Made by a program: the position numbers and the translations under genes. Shown here in pieces: positions 8,174-16,791 of a DNA stretch of 64,000 nucleotides. The stretch comes from Nocardiopsis_B sediminis (GTDB lineage: Bacteria; Actinomycetota; Actinomycetes; Streptosporangiales; Streptosporangiaceae), in contig NZ_JBHSBH010000014.1 of the NCBI RefSeq assembly GCF_042650565.1, forward strand, positions 62,001 to 126,000. The letters run 5' to 3'. The notes under the pieces are model-generated. The model was not told the origin of the DNA. It worked only from the letters and a program-made list of their open reading frames with translations, and did not search any database. Every line of letters begins with the position of its first letter. The first letter of the stretch is position 1.

Positions 8174-11100
8174 CCGGCGACAAGGGTCTAGGACGGCCCA
8201 GGACCGCGGGGCCGGCATCGCCGCCGTCCCCCGATCAGCCGTCCCACGACCCCCCGCCCGCCGCGCCCACCTGGTGGGAGATCGGCGACGCGCTGTGGCT
8301 GGCCGCCCACCGCGAGCCCCCCGGCGATCCCGCACCGCCCGCTCCTGAGCCCCCGCCGCCGCCCCAGGCCGTCCCCCAGGCCCGCGACACCGACACCGCG
8401 ACCCCGCCCCCGCCCGCTGCCGACCCCCCGCGACCGCCGGCACCCGACCCCGGGATGTCGGCGCCGCTCCCGCCCGCACCGACCCCCTCCGCCGACCCCC
8501 CGGCGTACCCGCCCCCGCCGGGCGGTTCCGGCCTGCCCGCACCGGCCCGCCCCCGGCTCGGCGAGCGCCGCGCGCTCGTCCGCGCCCTCCAGGCCTTCCG
8601 CCGCCGCCACGAGGCCCCCCACGCCACCCGGCTCGACGAGGACTCCACCGCCGACGGCTTCGCGCGGCGCGCACTGGCCGATCCCCGGCCCGGGCGCGCC
8701 CGGCGCACCCCCGTCCTGCCCGTGTTCTCGCCGCTGCTGGAGGTCGCCGACCACCTGACCGTGCTCGTCGACGACAGCCTGTCCATGATCGTCCAGCAGC
8801 CGCTCGTCGACGACCTGCTGTCCCTGCTGGGCCCGCTCCAGGTCTTCCGCACCATCCGGACGTTCTTCTTCGACTCCGACAAGGCCCGCACCGCCGACCT
8901 CACCCTGCGCGCCGCGCACGGCCCCGCGCCCGACCCCGCCCGCCTCTTCGCGGGCCGCGACCGCGACCTCCTGCTCGTCCTCAGCGACGGCGTGGGCGAC
9001 GGCTGGCACAACGGCGCCGTGGGCGGCTGGCTGGCCCGCTGGGGCGCCGACGCCGCGGTGGGCGTCGCCCACCTGCTGGACCGCCCCCTGTGGCGGGGCA
9101 CCGGCATGCGCCCCTGGCACGTCGGGCTGCGCGCCCCCGCCTCCCCCGGCGGGGCCGCGCCCCCCAACACCGCCTACCGCGCCCGCCCGCTGTCGCCCGG
9201 CGGCCCGGCCCCGGACCTGCCCGGCCTGCCCGACGGCTCCGTGGCCGTCCCGCTCTTCCCCATCGCCGCGGCCGACATCGAGCGCTGGGCGCACTTCGTC
9301 CGCGGCCGCCTCGGCGGAAACGAGTACGCCACCACGGCGCTCGTGGTCGAGCCCGCTGCGCCCGAGCCCGGCCCCGCCGCGGAGCCCGCCGACCCCATGG
9401 ACGCCCCCGCCGCCGAGGCCGTGCCGCCCTTCCCCGGCGCCGACGAACCCGCGCCGCGGCCGCTCGACGCCCGCGAGCGCGTCGAGATCTTCCGCGTCGT
9501 CGCCTCACCCGCGGCGTTCCGCCTGGCCGTGCGCCTGGCCGCGATCCCCCTGAACCTCGCGACCATCCGCCTGGTCCAGGAGCGGTTCACCACCGCACCC
9601 CGGCCCTCCGACCTCACCGAGGTGCTGTGCTCCGGGCTGATCCGGCGCACCGACGACGCCCCCGGCATCGACCGCGGCGATCAGGTGACGCTGGAGTTCC
9701 ACCCCGGCGTGCGCGAACTCCTCCTCGCCGCCGGCGGCAGCCGCCGCGAGGTCAAGGAGCTGCTGGAGGCGGTCGCCGCCCGCTACCGCGACTCCGTTCC
9801 GTGGTTCGCCGCCCTGGAGCGGTTACTGCTCGGCCAGGCGCCCGGGGAGCGCCTGCCCGACGCCGACCCCGCGTCCGCGCCCTTCGTCAACGCCGTCGGG
9901 CCGGCGCTGGACGCACTGCCCGAACAGCTCCGCCGGGCCGCCGCCGAGCCGCCGCCACCGCTCGCGCACGGCGACCCCGATGACACGCCACCGGAGGACC
10001 GGCGACCCACCCCGGAGAGCCGGGACCCGGGCACGGACACCGCCGCCGATCCCGAACCCGTCCCCCGGTACGCCGCTCACGACCGTGAAAGCCCAGAGGA
10101 TACGACCGTGGTTCCAGCAGATCCCCAGCCGACCGGCATTTCCCAGGCGAGCCCCATCGGCGGCCCGGCCTCCTCTGTGCTGAACGGAGGACCCGCGCCC
10201 GAGCCCGTGCGCTACGACCCCTTCGGGGACGTGCCGCAGGGCCCGCGCACGCGGCCGCTGGTCTGGGGACAGATCCCGCCGCGCAACGCGACCTTCGTCG
10301 GGCGCGAGAGCCTCCTGTCCGAGCTGGGCGACCGGCTGCGCGAAGGCGACACCACCGTCCTTCCCCCGTCGCCGCCGCACGGTCCGGGCCGCCCCGTTCC
10401 GCCGCCCCAGGTCTTCCCGCAGACGCTCCAGGGCATGGGCGGTGTGGGCAAGACCCAGCTGGCCCAGGAGTTCGCATGGCGCCACCGCGGCGACTACGAC
10501 CTCGTGTGGTGGGTCCCCTCCGACACCCCCTCCCAGATCCAGCAGTCGCTGATCGAACTCGCGCCAAAGCTCGGCCTCCAGCCGGGCGGCGACCCCTCCG
10601 CCACCGTGCGCGCGGTCCTGGAGTCCCTGCGCACGGGCACGCCGTACGGCAACTGGCTGCTGGTCTACGACAGCGCCTCCGAGCCCTCCGAGGTGCAGCC
10701 GTTCATCCCCTCCGGGGGCCCGGGGCAGGTGCTGATCACCTCGCGGTCCCCGCAGTGGCGCACGGTCAGCGGCAACCTGGTGCAGGTCGACATCTTCGAG
10801 CGGCACGAGAGCACGGAGCTGCTGCACAAGCGCGGCCCCGAAGGGCTCTCCGCCGAGGACGCCGACCGTATCGCCGCCAAGCTCGGCGACCTGCCGCTCG
10901 CGATCGAGCAGACCGCGGTGTGGCTCTACGAGACCCTGATGCCCGCCACGGAGTGGCTCGAATTGTTCGACGAGAAGACCGAGGAGCTCCTGTCCAGCGT
11001 CTCCCCCGGCCCGGACTACCCCAGGTCGGTGGCGGCCACGATGAACATGACCCTGGAACGGCTGCGCGAGTCCAACCCGGGCGCCCTGCGGCTGCTCCAG

Positions 11101-12795
11101 GTGTGCGCGTTCCTGGCGCCCCAGCCGATCCCGCGGCGCCTGTTCAACAACGCCCGCAACGTCGAGGCCCCCGCCGAGCTCGCCTCGATCCTCGCCGACC
11201 CCGGCATCGAGCTGAGCCGCGCGCTGCGCGCCATCGACCGCTATGCGCTGGTCAAGATGGACCACCGCAACTCCACCTTCCAGCTGCACCGGCTGGTCCA
11301 AGAGGCGCTCAAACTGCCGCTGAGCCCCGAGGAGCGCACGGAGCTGCGGCACTGCGCCCACATGCTGCTGGCCAACCTCGACCCCGGCGACCCCCTGTCG
11401 GCCCACGACTGGCCGCGCTACGTGGAGCTGCTGCCCCACGTGTGGGAGACCGAGCAGTGGGACTGTGAAAGCGATTGGGCGCGCCAGCTGGTGCTGAGCG
11501 AGGTCCGCTTCCTGGACCTGTGGGGCCGCCCGGGCGAGGCCGAGCCGCTGGGGCGGCGCGCCCTCAACCTGTGGACCGAGAAGCTGGGCGCCGAGCACCC
11601 GCAGACCCTGCGCGTGTCGATGCGCTACGCGCTGATCCTGTCGAGCCTCGGGCGCTTCCAGGAGTCCTACGAGCGCAGCATCCGGCTGGTCGAGACCCTC
11701 ACCCGGCTGCGCGGCACCGACGACGAAGAGACCCTGGAAGCCCGCATCGACCTCGCGCTGGACCTGCGCAACCTGGGCCGGTTCCGCGACGCCGTCGAGG
11801 TCAGCCACGAGGTGCTGGAGCGCCAGCAGCGGCTCTTCGGCCGCGACGACCCCCTCACCTTGCAGACCGCGCACATCCACGCCATCGGCCTGCGGCTCAC
11901 CGGCGACTTCACCACCGCCATGGAGATCGACCGGCACAACCACGAGCGCCGCATCCAGATGCTCGGCCCCGAGCACGCGCGCACCCTGAGCAGCAAGTAC
12001 GGCTACGCCCAGGGGCTGATGGAGTCCGGCCGCTACTGGGAGTCCATGCAGGCGCTCGACGAACTGCACGCCGACAACTCCCGCCTCTACCCCGCCCAGT
12101 CGCCGCTGCGCCTGATCACCATGCTCGCGCTGTCGGCGGTCAAGCGGCGCACCGGCCGGCTGCGCGAGGCGGTCGCGCTGTCGCACGAGGCCTACCGCAT
12201 GTTCGAGGACCACTCCGGCCCCGACTCCCAGAACACCGTGCGCGCCGCGGCCAGCCACGCGGTGTCGCTGCGCGCGATCGGCGAGCACGACGCCGCGCTG
12301 GCCCTGTCGGCGGACGCGCTGGCCCGCTACCGCAGCATCTACGGCGCGCAGCATCCGCTCTACGCCGACGCCCTGGTCAACCATGCGGTCACCCTGCGCC
12401 TGCTCGGGCGCGTCGACCAGGCGCGCACCGCCGATGAAGAGGCCATGGCCGTCCACTCCGACCGGCTGGGCGACGACCACCCCTCCAGCCTGGCCAACGC
12501 CGTCAACCTCGCCAGCGACCTGTTCGCGGCGGGCGATGCCCGGGCGGCGCTCGACCTCGACGTGCGCACGCATGAACGCGCCGTGCAGGTCTTCGGCAAT
12601 GACCACCCGCTGACCCTGGCGGCCCTGCGCAACATGATGATGGACCGCCGGGTCGTCGAAGGGGCGGCGCTGGAGGAGGAGAGGGCCGAGGTCGTGCGCC
12701 AGTACCGGGCGCTGTTCGGCCCCGACCACCCGGCCACCCGGTCGGCCGCGCACGACGTGCGCGCCAACTGCGACCTGTTCATGAACGGGATGTGA
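8170..12795 (+). CDS. SAV_2336/vWA-like, NB-ARC and TPR multidomain protein
   Basis: 1541-residue protein. The first ~150 residues are Pro-rich and probably disordered. Residues ~180-430 form a vWA-like domain with VLVDDSLSM (~200), a degenerate MIDAS of D-x-S-x-S type. Residues ~440-590 contain FRVVASPAAFRLAVRLA and DLTEVLCSGLIRR, typical of the SAV_2336 N-terminal region. Residues ~711-1080 are an NB-ARC/STAND NTPase with FVGRESLLSEL, Walker A GMGGVGKTQ (~756), Walker B NWLLVYDSAS, and GQVLITSRSPQW. From ~1090 onward TPR units recur (LGAEHPQTL, GRDDPLTLQT, LGPEHARTL). It is translationally coupled to the AAA+ gene. The vWA part fits as partner of the ATPase and the STAND-TPR part as a sensor/switch. 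Confidence 0.85.
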   Translation: MTGDKGLGRPRTAGPASPPSPDQPSHDPPPAAPTWWEIGDALWLAAHREPPGDPAPPAPEPPPPPQAVPQARDTDTATPPPPAADPPRPPAPDPGMSAPLPPAPTPSADPPAYPPPPGGSGLPAPARPRLGERRALVRALQAFRRRHEAPHATRLDEDSTADGFARRALADPRPGRARRTPVLPVFSPLLEVADHLTVLVDDSLSMIVQQPLVDDLLSLLGPLQVFRTIRTFFFDSDKARTADLTLRAAHGPAPDPARLFAGRDRDLLLVLSDGVGDGWHNGAVGGWLARWGADAAVGVAHLLDRPLWRGTGMRPWHVGLRAPASPGGAAPPNTAYRARPLSPGGPAPDLPGLPDGSVAVPLFPIAAADIERWAHFVRGRLGGNEYATTALVVEPAAPEPGPAAEPADPMDAPAAEAVPPFPGADEPAPRPLDARERVEIFRVVASPAAFRLAVRLAAIPLNLATIRLVQERFTTAPRPSDLTEVLCSGLIRRTDDAPGIDRGDQVTLEFHPGVRELLLAAGGSRREVKELLEAVAARYRDSVPWFAALERLLLGQAPGERLPDADPASAPFVNAVGPALDALPEQLRRAAAEPPPPLAHGDPDDTPPEDRRPTPESRDPGTDTAADPEPVPRYAAHDRESPEDTTVVPADPQPTGISQASPIGGPASSVLNGGPAPEPVRYDPFGDVPQGPRTRPLVWGQIPPRNATFVGRESLLSELGDRLREGDTTVLPPSPPHGPGRPVPPPQVFPQTLQGMGGVGKTQLAQEFAWRHRGDYDLVWWVPSDTPSQIQQSLIELAPKLGLQPGGDPSATVRAVLESLRTGTPYGNWLLVYDSASEPSEVQPFIPSGGPGQVLITSRSPQWRTVSGNLVQVDIFERHESTELLHKRGPEGLSAEDADRIAAKLGDLPLAIEQTAVWLYETLMPATEWLELFDEKTEELLSSVSPGPDYPRSVAATMNMTLERLRESNPGALRLLQVCAFLAPQPIPRRLFNNARNVEAPAELASILADPGIELSRALRAIDRYALVKMDHRNSTFQLHRLVQEALKLPLSPEERTELRHCAHMLLANLDPGDPLSAHDWPRYVELLPHVWETEQWDCESDWARQLVLSEVRFLDLWGRPGEAEPLGRRALNLWTEKLGAEHPQTLRVSMRYALILSSLGRFQESYERSIRLVETLTRLRGTDDEETLEARIDLALDLRNLGRFRDAVEVSHEVLERQQRLFGRDDPLTLQTAHIHAIGLRLTGDFTTAMEIDRHNHERRIQMLGPEHARTLSSKYGYAQGLMESGRYWESMQALDELHADNSRLYPAQSPLRLITMLALSAVKRRTGRLREAVALSHEAYRMFEDHSGPDSQNTVRAAASHAVSLRAIGEHDAALALSADALARYRSIYGAQHPLYADALVNHAVTLRLLGRVDQARTADEEAMAVHSDRLGDDHPSSLANAVNLASDLFAAGDARAALDLDVRTHERAVQVFGNDHPLTLAALRNMMMDRRVVEGAALEEERAEVVRQYRALFGPDHPATRSAAHDVRANCDLFMNGM

Positions 12796-12807
12796 GGTGT
12801 GCGGGCG

Positions 12808-12844
12808 GGGCCGCGGGCGCGGCTGTGGTGCGCGCCCGCGGCCC
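12808..12844. terminator. Terminator hairpin after the conflict-system operon
   Basis: A 14-bp perfect GC-rich stem (GGGCCGCGGGCGCG / CGCGCCCGCGGCCC) with a 9-base loop. It starts 12 bases after the TPR-protein stop and ends just before the stop of the convergent DUF397 gene, so it can serve both strands. Confidence 0.7.
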
Positions 12845-12849
12845 TGCTC

Positions 12850-13125
12850 TCAGCCGAGGTCCCCCCGGTCGACCCCGCTCACGAACTCCCTCCACGCCCG
12901 GAGGCTCACCCCGATGACCGCGCCGCCCGGGTCGTGGGAATCACGCACCAGCACGCGGGCCCCCGGCACCCGGGCGATCTCCACGCAGTCCGGCGCTTGG
13001 TTGCTGTAACTGGACTTCCACCACACGGGCTCGCGCCCCGGGACACATGCCGACACGCCCTTGGGCCGGCGCCGACTCTTCCCTCTTCCGGGTTCGTCTC
13101 CGGGCACGATCGAATCAATGCTCAT
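12850..13125 (-). CDS. DUF397-domain protein
   Basis: Small protein matching the actinobacterial DUF397 signature: WWKSSYSNQAPDCVEIA, VLVRDSHDPGG and SLRAWREFV. Members are usually 60-75 residues and sit next to an XRE-type helix-turn-helix regulator, with which they act as a pair in development or antibiotic regulation. No such regulator is adjacent here. The ATG at 13125 gives 91 residues with a 23-residue extension. An in-frame GTG at 13056 gives a more usual 68. Neither start has a strong ribosome-binding site. Confidence 0.8.
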   Translation of the reverse strand: MSIDSIVPGDEPGRGKSRRRPKGVSACVPGREPVWWKSSYSNQAPDCVEIARVPGARVLVRDSHDPGGAVIGVSLRAWREFVSGVDRGDLG

Positions 13126-13355
13126 ACGGAACTCTCGACCAAGGCGAGTGGCCGACCACCTGTACAGAGGAACGCAAACGGAACACGGATCTTCCCACGA
13201 CGATTATCCCGACATGTCTCCGGTCGTTTTTTTATATCCCCGGTGTGGACCAATTCATGTAGCCCGATAGCGGACAGTTACCTTACGTCGCGACGGGCGG
13301 CGGGCGAAGACGAGGCGACCGCGGTGTGGCGGACGACGGCGAAAGGCGGCTCACC

Positions 13356-13697
13356 ATGGCGGAGATCATCCGGTTCACCAGCGACGAAGGCGCGTCCGTG
13401 CTGGTCGAGGCGGCAGGGAGCTCACCGGGCATGCAGGAGGTGTCGGGCCGCGACATCATCCGCAGCGCCGACGAGAAATTCGAGGCGATACTGGGAAAAG
13501 TCCGAGAGCTGTCCCGGCTGATCGGACGCGAATTGGGTGACCTGGCCGCCGGGCCGGAAGAGATCACGGTCGAAATGGGTATCAGCGTCAACGCCGAGGC
13601 CGACGTCTTCATTGCCCGGGCGGCCGCGGAAAGCGCCTTGGCGGTAACGATGACCTGGCGTCGCGAGGGTGCTCCCATCACCCGGAAACGCCATTGA
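13356..13697 (+). CDS. Trypsin-co-occurring domain (CU044_2847-like) protein
   Basis: 113-residue protein beginning MAEIIRFTSDEGASVLVEAA and ending with an EITVEMGISVNAEADVFIAR...ALAVTMTWRR block. This is the layout of the TRYPCO1/CU044_2847 family, found beside trypsin-like proteases in actinobacterial conflict loci. I chose the ATG at 13356 (AAAGG nine bases before) over an in-frame GTG at 13326. The middle is a predicted amphipathic helix. It lies ~560 bases after the TPR gene with DUF397 in between on the other strand, so it has its own promoter. It probably belongs functionally to the upstream protease module. Confidence 0.75.
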   Translation: MAEIIRFTSDEGASVLVEAAGSSPGMQEVSGRDIIRSADEKFEAILGKVRELSRLIGRELGDLAAGPEEITVEMGISVNAEADVFIARAAAESALAVTMTWRREGAPITRKRH

Positions 13698-14463
13698 CCG
13701 CGCCGGCCGGAGGCCCTCGGGGCGCGACCGAAACCGTGGCGCGACCGGCGCGTGGGGCGCCGGTGGGGTCCGGGATCGCGGAGACGCAACGGGCCCGTGC
13801 GCCCGGCGCGATAGGGGGCGGCCGGGACGGGCGGGCGGCGGAGGGCTCCCGCACCCGGGGCTCGCGTTCTGCGCCGCCCGGCCCGCGCCGCCAGTGACGC
13901 GGTCTGCGGGTGCGGCGACGACCGGTGTGCGAATACGGTCCGCTCGGCCGCGCCCGATTCGGACGCCCAGGAAGGCGGTCTGGCCGAATTCGGCCAGCTG
14001 CACCCGCACGCGCACGGGGGCCTGAACGGCCGGGCGACACGCCGCCGGGGCCGCCGGAAGGTCCGCGGTTGCCCCGATCGAGCGGGGCCGGCCGGGCGCG
14101 GGCGCCGCCTTCCGTGATTCCGCGGGGGCCGTGACCGACACTGGTGGAGAGATCGCACGGGGCCGGAGTCGGCCGGTGCGGGTGCGCCGTCGCAGCGGGG
14201 ACCGCGGCCGCGGCGGGCCGGCCCGCCTGTTCCGCCGCCCCACGACCCTGACCCCGGCCCGGGCGCGGGCCCCGGCGGTCCCGCGCAGGGACCGGTCCGC
14301 GGGCACGGCCCGCGCCCCGCATGCGCGCCCGCCCGCCTGCGGTGCACGGCTCCCGGCGACGGCTCCGGTCCGCCCGGCACGCGGGCCGGACCACCGGACG
14401 ACGGAGCCCCTGTGTGCGCACCGCCAGGCGCGGCGGGCGTCTCCCCGTCGCGGGGGGCCGAGC
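13698..14463. other. 766-bp region without a recognisable gene
   Basis: Extremely GC-rich. Long open frames occur in several phases on both strands, but all give Arg/Pro/Gly/Ala-rich products with no family motif and no ribosome-binding site. I see nothing convincing in it. It could be decayed DNA between the conflict locus and the thioesterase gene. Confidence 0.5.
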
Positions 14464-15041
14464 TCAGCCGGGGAGGGGGATCCGCACCATGATGGCGGTC
14501 CCCTCGGCGGTGACCTCGCCATTGTGGCGGATCTCGGCGGAGACGAAGACCTTGCGGCGCTCCATCCCGGTGACGCGGGCGGCGACCTGCAAGGGGACGT
14601 TGAGCGGGGTGGGGTCGCGGTAGTCGACGTCGAGCTTGGCGGTCAGGCAGGGCACGCCCGCCGCGTTGGCGGCGCCGCCCAGCGCCTGGTCGAGCAGTGC
14701 GGCGATCCAGCCGCCGTGCACGAGACCGGGCGGCCCCTGGTAGACGCCGCCCAGGACGACCTCGCCGCGCAGCTCGGTGCCGTGCTGCTCCAGGTGCAGC
14801 GGCGGTGCGGCCGGGTTGGTCGGGCCGGCCACGATGTTGGTGACGGTCCCGTATTCGGCCCCGCTGTCGGGCCGGGTGCGGCTCACCATGGCGCCGACCG
14901 GGCGGGGCGCNNNNNNNNNNNNNNNNNNNNNNNNNNNNNNNNGGCCGCCAGCTCCGCGGGGATCTCCGTCTCGTCGATAACGGTGAACCCGAAGTCTCTG
15001 GGATCGGGGAACCGGGTTGCCGGCTGGGTGTCGACCGTCAT
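14464..15041 (-). CDS. PaaI-type hotdog thioesterase, interrupted by an assembly gap
   Basis: Start ATG at 15041 after GAAGGAAG; the N-terminal piece (MTVDTQPATRFPDPRDFGF...) runs to the 32-base N block at 14911-14942. The C-terminal piece carries the hotdog acyl-CoA thioesterase core: QGPPGLVHGGWIAALLDQAL (helix and catalytic region), LTAKLDVDYRDPTPLN and VFVSAEIRHNGEVTAEGTAIM. The halves are in different frames across the Ns, which only shows that the N count is not the true gap length. It probably hydrolyses an acyl-CoA; the substrate is unknown. The palindrome at 15162-15173 may be an operator. Confidence 0.85.
14911..14942. other. Assembly gap (32 N)
   Basis: Thirty-two undetermined bases within the thioesterase gene. 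Codon phase does not match across it, so its length is a placeholder. Confidence 0.99.
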
Positions 15042-15420
15042 GGCTTCCTTCGGCGTCGTGCTGGGGCTCGGCCGGGCGGGGGCGCGGCCGGGGATGGCGG
15101 CGGGCGGCACCCTCGGTGCCGAGGGCCGGCGGGAGGGGGATTTCCCACCGGAAGAGAACATTACTCGCTAGTAGCAAACGGCCGTGACCCGGGCCGTCCG
15201 CGGGACGGAGGGCGTGCCGGGAAACCCGGCCGTCGCCCCGTGCAACCCCGGCGTTCCCGGCGCTATTTCGTGATGCTCGCCACCGCCGAAAGCGACGGCG
15301 CCCGCCACGGTGCGGCACCATGACCACGGCCCGGCGGAACCCGCGCAGCGCGGCACAGCGACCCGTGTGCGTGCCCTGCGGCGCGCGGACGACCCCTGCA
15401 CGGACTCTGCTGCGACGCGG
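15042..15420. other. Intergenic region between thioesterase and GNAT genes
   Basis: 379 bases upstream of the minus-strand thioesterase gene and downstream of the minus-strand GNAT gene. Apart from the palindrome at 15162-15173 I see no gene or strong hairpin. Confidence 0.5.
15162..15173. promoter_or_regulatory. Short palindromic operator candidate
   Basis: TACTCGCTAGTA is an inverted repeat (TACT...AGTA) about 120 bases upstream of the thioesterase start. TetR-family regulators of acyl-CoA metabolism often use ACT-N-AGT operators. The assignment is speculative. Confidence 0.3.
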
Positions 15421-15846
15421 TCAGAGATCCTTGCGCATGTGGAGGTGCGGGATCCCGGCGTCGAGGAACTCGTCCCCGTAGGCCTGGTAGCCGAGCTTCT
15501 CATAAAATGCGAGGGCATGGGTCTGGGCGTGCAATTCCATGGCCTTCAGGCCCCGGACGCGGGCCCGTTCCTCGATCGCCCGCACCAGCGCGGCCCCGGA
15601 CCCGGTCCCCCGCGCCTGCGGGAGCACCGCCAGCCGCCCCAGCACCCCCGTCCCGTCGCGCGCCACCAGCCGGCCGGTACCCACGGCCACCCCGTCGAGC
15701 CGCGCCAGAAGGTGGTCGGCGTCCAGGTCGTGGGCGTCCCACTCCTCCTCGATCGGCACCTGCTGCTCGGCGACGAACACGGCACCCCGGATGACGAAGA
15801 CGGCCGCACGGTCCTGCGGGTTCTCGGCGACGGCGATGGTCAGCAT
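15421..15846 (-). CDS. GNAT-family N-acetyltransferase
   Basis: 141-residue GNAT acetyltransferase. LGRLAVLPQARGTGSGAALV (residues ~75-94) is the acetyl-CoA pyrophosphate-binding loop (Q/R-x-x-G-x-G/A) and ELHAQTHALAFYEKLGY the C-terminal motif. The N terminus (VIRGAVFVAEQQVPIEEEWD) resembles ElaA-type proteins. The ATG at 15846 is preceded by TACGCT at a 7-base distance, suggesting a leaderless message. The substrate is unknown. The gene is divergent from the AraC regulator. Confidence 0.88.
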   Translation of the reverse strand: MLTIAVAENPQDRAAVFVIRGAVFVAEQQVPIEEEWDAHDLDADHLLARLDGVAVGTGRLVARDGTGVLGRLAVLPQARGTGSGAALVRAIEERARVRGLKAMELHAQTHALAFYEKLGYQAYGDEFLDAGIPHLHMRKDL

Positions 15847-15921
15847 GCGCCGAAGCGTAGTGCACCTCGCGGAGGGCTCCGCGCACCACCCGCCCCTCCG
15901 CAATGCGCCTAAGCTGGGGAC

Positions 15922-16782
15922 ATGACCGATTCGCCCGTTGACCGGGCGCGCTATTGGCGGCACCCGGGGCTGCCCGATGTCGAGTTGCTCAAGGCCAGGT
16001 TCGTCCGGCACGCCTTCTCCCGGCACACGCACGACACCTACGCATTCGCACTGGTCGAAACCGGTGTGGAGGAGTACTCCTACCGGGGAGCGCTACGCCG
16101 GGCCTTCGCGGGCTCGGTGGCGGTGGTCGAGCCCAACGAGGTGCATACCGGCCAGGCCGGAACCCCGTCCGGGTGGCGCTACCGTGTGCTCTACCCCGGC
16201 ATCGGAGCCGTGACCGACGCGGCGGCCGACCTGGGCCTGCCCGCTCCCCCCGCATTCCCCGACGACGCGTTCCACGCACCGGAGGCCGCACGCCGGCTGC
16301 GCGCCGCGCACATGGCCGCGGAGCGGGGCGACCGGCTGAGCGCGTCCTCGCTCACCCGCGAAGCACTGGTGCACATCATGCGGCGGCACGCCCGCCCCGT
16401 GCGCCGCGCCCGCGCGCAGGTGGCCCCGGCGCCCTCTCAGGCGGCGGCCGACGCGCGCGACCTCCTGCACGGCAGTCTCGTGGACCCCCCGCGGCTCGAC
16501 GACCTCGCCGCCGCTGTCGGCTGCACGCCCTTCGCGCTGCTGCGCGCCTTCCGCTCCGCCTACGGGCTGCCGCCGCACGCCTACCTCAACCAGGTGCGGG
16601 TGCACCGCGCCCGCCGGCTGCTCCTGGACGGGGTGGCGCCCGCGCAGGTCGCGGCGGCCGTCGGCTTCGCCGACCAGTCCCACCTGAGCCGGCATTTCAA
16701 GCGCTCCACCGGTGTCCCGCCCGGCGCATTCCAGAAAGGCGTTGCGCCCATCGAGCCGCGCGGGACCGCCTCCAGCCGATAG
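15922..16782 (+). CDS. AraC-family transcriptional regulator
   Basis: 286 residues. The N-terminal half is an AraC-type cupin ligand-binding domain (FSRHTHDTYAFALVETG, VAVVEPNEVHTGQ). The C-terminal ~100 residues carry the double helix-turn-helix: LDDLAAAVGCTPFALLRAFRSAYGLPPHAYLNQ and then VAAAVGFADQSHLSRHFKR. A TAAGCT box lies 6 bases before the ATG, so it is probably leaderless. Neighbours are a divergent GNAT gene and the Imm51-like gene 9 bases downstream, but nothing shows which genes it controls. Confidence 0.92.
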   Translation: MTDSPVDRARYWRHPGLPDVELLKARFVRHAFSRHTHDTYAFALVETGVEEYSYRGALRRAFAGSVAVVEPNEVHTGQAGTPSGWRYRVLYPGIGAVTDAAADLGLPAPPAFPDDAFHAPEAARRLRAAHMAAERGDRLSASSLTREALVHIMRRHARPVRRARAQVAPAPSQAAADARDLLHGSLVDPPRLDDLAAAVGCTPFALLRAFRSAYGLPPHAYLNQVRVHRARRLLLDGVAPAQVAAAVGFADQSHLSRHFKRSTGVPPGAFQKGVAPIEPRGTASSR

Positions 16783-16791
16783 GTTGCACGG

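Noticed and set aside
5197..13697. FxSxx-COOH peptide/radical-SAM system
   Set aside because: The TPR protein resembles that system's receptors, but no radical-SAM maturase and no small protein ending in FxSxx is present nearby.
13283..14522. Long minus- and plus-strand open frames (240-370 codons) in the GC-rich gap
   Set aside because: Several overlapping frames are open at once, all give Arg/Pro/Gly/Ala-rich products without motifs or ribosome-binding sites; typical high-GC spurious ORFs.
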